Below are positions 45,841 through 55,068 of a stretch of 55,068 bases of DNA, in pieces; position 1 is the stretch's first letter; each line of letters starts with the position of its first letter. Origin of the DNA: Chromera velia (Eukaryota; Sar; Chromeraceae); the NCBI GenBank assembly GCA_018398765.1, contig JAHBMJ010000174.1, positions 1-55,068 on the forward strand. The letters are read 5' to 3'. Under the pieces are notes generated by a model. The model searched no databases, had not been told where the DNA came from, and saw only the letters and a program-made list of their open reading frames with translations. Made by a program: the position numbers and the translations under genes.

Positions 45841-46722
45841 CGCATCAGTTGGTGTGACGGTGAAAAGCAATTTTGAATGTATATGTCAAGAAGTAAAGTC
45901 GCTCGCACTTGGAGCTGAACCGGAGTGCTATTTTGGGTGCGTTGCTTGCAAAAACCGGTTGAAGCACTTTGTTTAAAGTCCCAGTCAGAGAACTGAACCC
46001 AGGTTGAGAGGCTCCTGGGGATGGATGCACAAGTGCTCACTGCCCGAAAGAAGATTCTTGACCCCTTCTTCTGAATTTCTCCGCGCACTTCAATGACTCG
46101 TGACAGTCTTGAGAGAAGATTCGATCGATTTGACCGTTCAATTTAACTTCGACTGACCTTTGTGAAATTAAACCAACCTGCATGCACCCGCGGCGCGGCC
46201 GGGTCTCCGCGCGCGCCTGCATGCCTGCATGACACAAAGGGTCAGGATTTGCCAAATCCTGACGGGATTGGCGCGCCCAAGTTGCGGCCCCACTGAATGA
46301 GCTTCTTTCGATCCTCTTGAGCGAATGTACGTAACATGTTGACTGATGATGATGAGAGTGAAGAGTCTCACTGTCTCACTGAAACACGGTTGTTTCGTTC
46401 TGTTTGACTTGTCCATAACATCTAATTTCGGGTTGTGTTAGTCCTGATGCAGTTTTGTCGACGGTTTACTTGTTCCGTTCAAACAACCGTTGTTTGGCCT
46501 GCGTAGTAGGTACATAATGCAACGAGTCAATTGATTCAGCCACTTCTCGCCGTTGTGCATGCGTAGAGAGTGCCTACTCGTCTACCCACGATGAAGACAA
46601 TCATGCGAGAGAAGCAGTCTGGCTTTCGTTTCCTCGAGATCCGACAGGAAATGCGTCAGTCTGCCTGATCATGTCCAGCCTACAGTGTCACCTTTGTGAC
46701 TTCCAACTACACATTTGGAGGC
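45841..46722. promoter_or_regulatory. Shared upstream region of CAP and disordered-protein genes
   Basis: About 880 bp between divergent starts. A GC-rich patch (46184-46290) has repeated CTGCATGC boxes and CGCGC. A perfect palindrome, GTCAGGATTTG-C-CAAATCCTGAC, lies at 46241-46263, followed by a GGCGCGCC site (46270-46277). No exon is supported except a possible 4-base first coding exon at 46651-46654. Confidence 0.45.
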
Positions 46723-49700
46723 ATGTCAGGGATCTTATACATAGAGCACCCTTGCACGCACCCCCTTCTGTCTTTGATTGCAGGAAGTGCGGTGCAAAAC
46801 TACAGAGAGACCCAACGCAGCCAGGAAGGTGCCAGAAGGACCTCTCTGCCTAAACCGAACGTGACAGGGCAACCCAACGAAAGGTTCGCACAAAGAAAGC
46901 AACACACTCCTGCTGACAGCAAGCCGACCGCACCGTTGCACACCCTGAAGACAGACAGGCCTCTGTCCACCGACAATGCCCCGGGTCTAGGCCCCTCAGA
47001 CCCCTCCAACGTGGGCAACAAGCCTTGGAGCAACGACCTTCGGGGTCTCAGGAAGACGGCAGCTGTGGACACCGCCCACGGCGCTCCTCGTCTCTCCTAT
47101 CGCAACAGCAAACCCCACACACCCCAGGACCTTCCTCTTCATCTGCCTGAAAAGCAAGTCAGAAATCCAAAACAGAGAGACCGGAAGACCTACGAAAGAG
47201 AAAAAGAGCCACCGTCACCGTCCCAACACAACAGGATCAGTCTAAGGATCACGTCCCCTCGCGATCTCTCAGAAGGCCAATACACCCACAGACACCTCAC
47301 AGTCTCTGTGTCCCGATCCCGATCCCCCTCTCCAACCGCCCGAAGAAAGCAACAGCTTCTCTCAGAGGTCCACACAGACACGGACAGCCCAGAGAGGTCC
47401 GTCTACCGCTCTCCTCACAATCACACCTACACCTCGGCTGACTGTGTCTCCTCCCACACGCCTCCCACACATTCCCCCCATGCAAACAACGAGGAGCCCA
47501 TCTACATTGTCCTCCCAGGAGCTCTAGAGGACGGCATCAAACGGCAGGCAAAGGCCACCCACAGCCATGCGAGGAGACAGGCAGACAGCCACAGCACCAG
47601 GAGAAGAAGAGGAAGAAGGAGAGAAAGGGGACACCACCCCGTTTCCTCTCGCTCCGTCTCTTCCGGTGCGTTCCACTCCCGGGCCGTGGACGCCTTCTGG
47701 GAAGACGTGGGTCCAATCCCCTCCCTCACGTATCTGTCTTTGCGTCTCGGAGACAACGGGGAGCTTCCACGAGACACCACACAGACGGAGACGGAAGTCC
47801 CCATTGCCCCCCCCATCCCCAAAATTGAGGAGGTGCCGCCTGAAAGTCCAAGCAAGAGGAAGACGCTTGTGGCAGGTAGTCTACCTCCCCATCCTTCAGA
47901 GAAACAAAGAAAGAAAGTCATAAAAGGGACTGGTGCAAGGGACACACAGCGTGCAGGAGAGGAGGAGGGGGAAAGGTCGGTAAGAGAGGACAGAGAGAAA
48001 TTGCCATGCAAGCGCAGCGCCACGTCACCCTCCTTGAAGAGTCCATGTCCTTTGAGCGGAAGCGAAGCTCTCCAATCTCCAGGAGGCCCGTTAGCCAGCC
48101 AGCCTGTTAGAGTCACACCTAGCCCCTCTTCAGTCCCACTCTCTTCCTCCCTCCCCCCCAATCTGAAACTCGCATTCGATCCCCCTCCTCCTCAAACCGT
48201 TGAGGAGGCCGAAAGGGAACTGAGGGAAGAATTCCTCACCCCCCTCTCCACAGCGAGGGACCACAACCCCCTCAACGCTGAGAAAGAAAAAGAAAAAGAA
48301 AGAGCGAGACCCCCACCTGCCCCCTTCCCGGTGACAACAGAAGAAGGTATCCCCCTTTCTCTCCACACTCACCCCCCACCCCACGCCCCCTTCCCTCCAC
48401 GTGCCCGGTCTCTCTCTGTTGGTCGCATCATGCGTCTGGACTCTTCCTCCCTATCTTCCTCCTCACACGTCCTCTGCCCTCTCTCGTCTCTTCCACAGAG
48501 ACGCCACTTCTCCACAGGGAATGCGCCCCCCCTCCTGGTGCCCTTCGAATGCCAAGAAGGGGACCGGGGCCCACTCCACCCCCACACTGCTGGGGATGCC
48601 GGGGCCCCCTCGGACCCCTTTGCCCGCATTCCTGCCTTCGCGTCTCTTTTGGCGGCCGCGCGCGTCTCTCCGCCGAAAGACAAAGAGCAAGGTAGCAGTA
48701 AACAGAAAGAAACAGACATAGGGGTTTCGAAAAGCAAACCAGAGGACAAAGACAGAGACCAGCAAGAGGAAAAGGGTAAAGGTAGACCCTTGACTGCAGA
48801 AAAGAGCGTGGCAGAGGACTGTGAGACTGGCACAGAGAGGCAGAAGGAGTCAAAGAAGGAAAAACCAACTCAAGCCCCAACCCCTCGTCCTCCAGCCGAA
48901 GCAGAGGAGACAGACCTCCAGGCTCTTTCAAGGAAGGTTGGCCTTCTGCACGATTTGATTGGCCGTCTCTTTCAGGCAGAAGGAGAGGGAGGGGATTCTG
49001 CAGATGCCTCTCTGCAGATGGTGGCACAGACGGGAGGACCGGACTCCCCAGACGGTTCTAAGGCCCCATCTGCGTCTCTGTTGGGTGCCCTCTCTCAGGG
49101 CCTCCGCCTCCCTCTCCAGAAGCCATGCAGGGGAAGGCAAATGGAGGCGCCCACAGACGCCACCCCTTCGATGTCTGTGAGGGGAAATGAGGGAATGATG
49201 GAGGTGATCGGGACATCCCCTCTTAGTGGGGAGGTGCAGGGAAAGGAGAGGGATGAGCCGAGAGAGGGACAGCGTCTGTCTGCAGACTCCACTCTGCCCC
49301 CCGTCTCCCCCTACCTGCCTGGTCTTTTATCCCCCGCTGAGGCACAGGGACTAGGTGACGCTGAGGGGGGGGCCTCTGCGTCTGCTTCCGCAGCGTCTGC
49401 TGGGGGGTCGTCCTCTCTGATGAGAGCAAGGGGGGGCCCTTTCGCTTCACCTGCCTCCTTTCCTCTGGGAGTTTTCAGCAGGGAAGAGGAAGAGCTGTTC
49501 ATCAGCGGCACAGATGGAGAGAGAGACAGGGAGAGAGAGAGAAGGGCCTTCCCCGGCTTACAGGGATCTTTCCAAACTGCCCAGTCTCCGTCTCCCTCCC
49601 CGTCTCTGTCTGGACAGAAAAGCGCTTCCTCTTCTTCGAGTCCAAAGGCCCAGAAGGGAAGAGACGCACAGAAAGGAAGAGTTAGAGACGGCAGCGCATC

Positions 49701-52700
49701 TCTAAGCACGCCCCGAAAGGAGGCGGGAGGAGAAGGAGACAAGAGAGCAACATCACCAGAGTCTCCTCTTCTCCAAGCCCTCACCGCCCCATCACGTGAC
49801 CGCAGCAGAGGGAGGGGAGACTGCAGCGACGCCACGGCGCCGCTTTCTGTTTCTGTCGGCGTGTCTGCGCACAATACGCTGAAGAACACAACAAGCGCCA
49901 ACTTCTGCTCCCAGCAGCAAACTCTGCCAGGACACTTCCAAGGAGGCCAGTTGGAAGTGATGGAAAGAGAAAGAGAGACGGAGACGGAGGGAGAACAGCA
50001 AGCCTCTCTTGTTCAGATTCAAAAGGAGATGGGGGATGAATCAGGGAGAGAGGGCAACAGCCTGGGTGGGCACTCTCTATCAGGAGCAACGAAGCAGAAG
50101 GGAAGCGGTCCCTCTCCCTCTCAGTCCCCTCGCCCTTTTGATTCTGGTCCACACGCTCCTTTGCCCAAACTCACCCCCCCCGAATCACCAGCAGGAGGAG
50201 TGGTGGGAGGAATACAGGAGAGATCGGAGGACAGAGAAGGGAGGGGGCGCAGTTTGTCTCCAAGTCCCAAAACTCAAAGCAGAAGAAACCCCGGGAAGGG
50301 AACGTCCCCTTCTCCTTCTGCAAATGGCACAAACGATGCAGCAGGAGGAGGAGGAGGAAGGGAATGCGAGAGTGAGGGTGACGGTTCAGGTTGGGGTCCA
50401 GGGGGGGATCGGGGTGCTGTTCGGAGGACGGGGGCAGGTCCTTCGAATGGCACCCAAAAGGCATCTCAGCAAACACGAAGAACGCAAAAGGGAAAGGATG
50501 GAAAGGGAGACCCCGGGGTTCTTGGTGCTGATGATGCAGAGGCCGAGGACAGGGGAAGCTACGACGATCGGAGTGACATTGAGTGGTTGGAAGCTCTGAT
50601 CGGTGCAGAGGAGGCAGAAGATGACTCGGAGGAAGGGGAGATTGAGGAAGAGATTGAAGGAGAAGAGGAAGAAGGTCTCCATGACACAGACGAGGCCCCC
50701 ACACTGCCCCCCCCTTCCCTGGTAGGCCGCCCTTCACCTTCCTCGTCTAATGAGGACAGAGAGAGAGACAGAGATGGGGATAGAGTTAGAAGGCGAGACA
50801 AAGAAAGAGGCATAAGAGAAAGAGACAGCGAAGGTATTGTGAAACCTTCCAGTCCGACTAGAGGGAAAGGAGAGGAGGGAAGGGGGGGGCCCAAGGGTTC
50901 CGGTGAGGATCCCGGTTTTCTCTCCAACCACTCGACAGAGGGCTCGGCAGATAGAGTGCTTGGGAAGGGGCGTGAGAAGAAGGACAAAGGACCGTCACGT
51001 TGGGAGAGAGGCGAAAAATTGGTGGCGCAGATGAAGTCTGCTCAAGAAAGGCGGTTGTCTGCTTTGGGTCTTCTGTCGAAAGATCGAAAGAAGGAAGGGA
51101 GGGGTGCCGGCAAAAAGAAAGGGAAAAAGAAAAAGAAGTTGCAAAAAGAAAAAGGTGAAGATGACCTGATGGTGTCTAAAACAAACGAAGCAACAGAAGG
51201 TCCAGACGGTCCCCAGAGATCCAGCGCCGCCGCACTTCCTCAGACAAGAGGCCGAAGAAGTAATCGTCCCTCAGGGGGGGGTCAGCCTTCCTCCTCTTCT
51301 TCTTCCAGTTCCTCCTCTTCTTTTTTTTCCGATCATTCCTTTGGATCTGATGAGGATGGAAGTGATCAAGGGCAGGTTGATGACTTCAGCACTCACTCTG
51401 AGAACCAAACAAGGTCAGGGGCTTCTTCTGTCGTCTCCCCCCTACCGTCTCCCGATGCAATGGTAAGTCAACATAACGACTGTGACAAATGGGACGACCC
51501 CCCAGGTTCTCTTCCCGATGAAGACCATTCCCTTTCCCTTCTCCCAGCCCCAGCTGCGGCAGGGGTCTCTGGAGACAATCCTTATCCTTCGTCTTCTCCT
51601 TCTATGGTAAAGGGCCGGACTGATGTGCACACAGGCAATGCCAGAAGAAACCTTCCCCAACAGGCAGAGAGGGAACCAGAAAGCCATCCAAACCGAAGGC
51701 AAAGAGACAGAGACAGCAAAGGTGCCAGAGACGGAGACGGCTCAATCACCAAACCAGCCAACAGAAAGAAGTGTCAGTGTCCCTACTGTGGAAGCGCCGC
51801 AGGTTCCTCCCCCAGCCCCAACCCTTTCAACTCCTCCCCTTTCCCCCACCCCGTCACTGCCCCACCAGGAGACGCTTCTGTTTCCCCAAATGCCTCAAGA
51901 CCCCCCCCACACACACAACAAAAACCATCTGCCGTCTCCCCTACCCCCTCTCAAGCCAACCACCCCACAGCACACCCAGAGACCCGCGCCGGATTCCCTC
52001 CTCGCGTTTCTGCTAGTCACTCTCATTCCCCCAAAGACCATCCAGGCACGACAATAAAAAAGGACAAAGAAGACGAAGAAGAACTCCCAGCTGCCCCCCC
52101 ATGTCCCCACCCCACCCCCTCATCCTGTGCTGTCATCACTCAGACCCACACCCAAAACGTTCAAAGTGGAACGACGCCACTGCCGAACCCCTCCACGATC
52201 AGCTCCACTCTCCAGACGCTCCTCAAGCAGGTCGAGAACGAGAGTGCAGCCATTGAGCAGAAGAAGCACAGACAGCCCCTTCCCCTACAACCAGGAGAGA
52301 GACACAGCGGCCCACTGCCCCTTCAAACAGCAGTCTGGGGAGGGGGAGCCGACAACGACCAACACCATCAGCCCGGAGCTTCCGATTCCCCCTGCCGTCT
52401 CCTTGAATCTTTCCCTGTGCCAGCAGAAAAATCCATCCCTTTCCGAGAGGGGGTGCCTCCTGTGCACGCTCAACAAGCCCCCCTACCCAAGAGCAGGTCT
52501 GTCTCTGCCGCACAGTCGACCAGACCGGGCCGGCATCTAGGAGCTGCCCCTTCGACTCTTCTCATGCGCACTGCCCCCGCTGCCCTCCCCGACCAGTCCA
52601 GGAAGGGGGAGGAGACGTTGAGTTCCAAGACCCAGAGCATGATAGAGGACTGGAGACACTTCATTTTGCATCATGGGTCAGTCTAAAGAAGGCAAGCAAC

Positions 52701-52902
52701 AGAACAGGGGGGTTTGATAGGCGGATGGGAACTTCAAATCCGCTTTGTCTTCTTATTCATACATTCTGCGCTGAATGTGTATGAATCCGAATATGAGGGT
52801 AAATGAGAGAGGCAGCAAGTGAGTCAGTGACTGAGTAAGTTTTTGTGTGTTTATATATCTGTATGTTTACATAAATACACATCTATATGTACATGCAAGT
52901 GC

Positions 52903-52939
<37 letters not shown>

Positions 52940-54438
52940 AGGAGGGAGAGAGGGAGGGAGGGAGGGAGAGAGGGAAAGTCAGAGTCGGAGAAGCGCCTCC
53001 ACACCACTCTTCCAGACGTGCGTACTCGTCCATGTGAGGCAGGAAGGTTTCTGTGTGCTGCCCAACTCGCACTCAATTAAGAATTCCAGTTCTCTGCTTT
53101 CCTTTCTTGAAAGATGCACTTTTTTAAAAATAGGGTGAATTTGTGAATGAAAAACAACTGTCGGTTCTCCATGTGTGTGCAGGCACCATCCCAGATTTAG
53201 GCGATACATGCGGAACGTTCAGTTGAGGAGCAAACGCACGCCCCCCGCCTCTGCCGCTCGAAGGGACCAAGCACAATCCCAGGCAGGCGGCCTCTCTCTC
53301 TTCTCTCTCCAAACTGCAGAGAGAGGAAGAGGAAGAGAACAGGCGGGTGAGGCAGTGGAGGGAAGGTCAGGCAGCCGATCTCTTTCTCTCTCCTTCACTC
53401 CAGGGGGCTGTGTCTGGACCACACAGGAAGGAGCACAGCAACTGCAACAAACAGTGGAGCCTGGGTCTCACACGATGCTGCCGGGGCCCTCTGCTCCTGT
53501 CCCTTCGACAGTTTTGCCGGGGTCTTTCTCCACACCGCAACAAAGGACCGCTCCCTCTCCCCCTTCTGCTGTATTGCAGAACCCCGACCCCGCCCTCTGC
53601 TCTCTAAACACAGGAGGCTTCCCATCCGTCTCCGTCTCCACCCCCCCCTCTCCTGTCCTCCGAATGGTTTCTCATGGGTCTGTCAGACTCCACGCCGCTA
53701 CGGGTGGACCCACAAGGCAGAATTTTGCACAGTCTTCCAACCCCTTTGCACCCCAAACAACTCACACCTCAACCGGACCCGGATGTGAAGGCCAGTGCCC
53801 TGTCCATTCAATAGCCCCCACACGCCAGCCTCCTCTCACTTCTGCCATCAACCGTCTCGGCCTCACTGCAGAACCCCCACACCTCCTAAGCCCTCCCCGG
53901 AGCCCCGCCGCCCGTCCCCCGAGTCCCGTCAGGGAAGATCTGCGTCTCATTCAAATGAGCAGAAGCGGAGGCGCACCAGTGCACCACAACGACGCCATTG
54001 CAACGCAGAGACCTGCACCCGAACCCTCCCGCCTCCATCCCCCCCAGTCTGCCCTCAAGTACCCCCCCCCAGTCGCCCTCTCCTTCCCCTCAGAGGTCAC
54101 GGGGAGCCCCCCCCGCAACCGCCAACCCTTTTCGCACACACGCAGCCGCAGCAGGGACAGGGACAGACAGCGCACGCCCCCAGGCAGGCCCCCAATGCCC
54201 TTCTCGGCAGCCCCCCCACAGTTCCCCCCCCGTGTCTCTGGAGCGTCATATACCCCTGGGAGAGAGAGGGAAGCACCGTCAAGGTCCAGGTCGAGGACGC
54301 CCAGGCCGCCAGGTGCAGGGGGGAGAGAGAGAAGTTCAGGGACGAGGGGAGGGACGGGAAACAACAACAAGGCACTCATCCGCACCGCCCTCTGCAGAGG
54401 CTGTCTTCCAGGTCAGTCAGTCAGTCAGTCAGTCAGTC

Positions 54439-54476
<38 letters not shown>

Positions 54477-55032
54477 GAGTCGAGAGCAAGGGTGGCAAAA
54501 GAGCTCGATCGAAGCATTTCTGTCCTTCAAAGTTGTGTATGCACGTGTGCAGGCGTGCTAGAGCCTGTACTCATATTTTCGTGAAAGTGGGACACAAAAT
54601 CCACATGAGCGTGTGCATCAGCTCATGTTTCTCTTTCAACCTAAAGAGCGGCTGTCTTCCCGCTAATCCACGCACTTCTTCCCTTCCCTTCCCTCCCCTT
54701 ATTCTTCTTTAATTCTCTCTCCACGCATTGCAGGTGAGATCAACCGGAAGGAGAGGACGCGTGTGATGGCTGCATTGGAATCTTCCAGCCTCAAACCTCT
54801 GGACTCCCTTCTCATCCTTCTGAAGGGCTCCTTGCAGGATTTTGACGTCCACACAGCCTCCCTCTCCCTCGGCAGTCCATTCCCACTCCGGCCAGAGGAC
54901 CCCCTGTCCCCCCACCCCCCCCAGTGCCTCCCGCATGGGCCCACCATGGGCGCACGCAGAGGGGCGACGGACGGGCGGTTCGACTTCCGGGGTCTCTACT
55001 TCTTCGACAGGGACACCGACACGTATCGACTG
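46723..55032 (+). CDS. Very long Ser/Pro-rich disordered protein (3' end off-window)
   Basis: No known domain recognised. Three exons join in phase: 46723-52676, 53183-54411 and 54734-55032, then a GTCAGT donor leads out of the window; at least 2494 residues. Almost all of it is low-complexity: Ser/Pro, Lys/Glu and Arg/Ser runs, an acidic stretch (EDDSEEGEIEEEIEGEEEE near 50617-50680), a Lys-rich stretch (51111-51150) and a polySer run (51290-51330). A small CQCPYCG site lies near 51775. The last exon is more ordered (MAALESSSLKPLDSLLILLK, then FDFRGLYFFDRDTDTYRL), so folded domains may lie beyond the edge. The 5' end is uncertain: ATG 46723 is in frame, but a strong acceptor (TTTGATTGCAG, ends 46783) suggests that an upstream exon supplies the start. 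Codon use and lack of stops over 6 kb make coding near certain. Confidence 0.85.
52908..52975 (+). repeat. (GA)n/(GGGA)n purine tract in an intron
   Basis: GA dinucleotides pass into GGGA repeats inside the intron 52677-53182 of the long disordered-protein gene. Confidence 0.85.
54412..54472 (+). repeat. (GTCA)n then (GA)n repeat starting at a 5' splice site
   Basis: The intron after the second mapped exon begins GTCAGTCAGT... for about eight units and passes into (GA)n. The splice donor is the first unit of the repeat. The same pattern occurs at 28804 (SR gene) and, on the minus strand, at 26306-26283 (light-harvesting gene). Confidence 0.9.
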
Positions 55033-55068
55033 GTCAGTAAGAGAACTCATGCGAGGGAGGGGGGGGGG

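Noticed and set aside
48119-52540. Many 60-200-codon frames on the other frames and strand across the long disordered protein
   Set aside because: They are shadows of a repetitive, GC-rich coding exon; the plus frame alone is open for 6 kb and joins in phase to later exons.

Overview
This is intron-rich nuclear DNA from a microbial eukaryote with a secondary red-lineage plastid. A chromerid alga (Chromera-like, kin of Apicomplexa) is my best guess. The plastid argument is direct: an FCP-type light-harvesting gene whose leader has a signal peptide ending SLA followed by FVP, the phenylalanine-led cleavage motif of complex red plastids. The genes contain many phase-consistent introns of about 0.1 to 1.8 kb, often with GTCAGT donors and TG-rich or GCATGCAG acceptors. 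Homopolymers, microsatellites and N gaps (13472-13646, 31326-31640, single N at 7376 and 14104) point to a draft short-read assembly. The species is inference.

Layout: (1) 261-3859 (+), the 3' part of an unrecognised protein with a duplicated WPLFP module; (2) 8119-10260 (-), an auxin-efflux-carrier (AEC/PIN-like) transporter, two exons; (3) 10886-21019 (+), a C-terminal-motor kinesin-14 with a KCBP-like motor, 14 exons; (4) 25362-26731 (-), the light-harvesting protein, four exons; (5) 27473-32546 (+), an SR-type RNA-binding protein, seven exons; (6) 38014-41127 (+), a secreted or surface Cys-rich protein with PSI-like CGW modules and one membrane span; (7) 43140-45840 (-), a CAP/SCP-domain membrane protein, three exons; (8) from about 46723 (+) past the right edge, a very long Ser/Pro-rich disordered protein. 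I worked out the exon joins by hand from splice signals and codon phase. Genes 2, 3, 4, 5, 7 and 8 join without any frame conflict; genes 1 and 6 need one or two single-base shifts.

The genes sit in divergent pairs (2/3, 4/5, 7/8) that share short upstream regions, two of which contain perfect palindromes. The AT-rich stretches between convergent ends (about 4.7-6.6, 22.0-22.9, 33.5-33.8 and 42.1-43.1 kb) hold mobile DNA: a 611-bp foldback element built from GGATTTTA units with a TATA target duplication, a lone arm of the same family 37 kb away, and a 3.65-kb LTR-flanked element without pol that has an initiator-tRNA-Met-like primer site. A recurring oddity is tandem duplication of exon/intron borders, seen in three genes and in the first gene's exon; it may be a route by which introns grow or arise here.

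The genes do not form one pathway. They look like ordinary nuclear housekeeping, photosynthesis and cell-surface genes.
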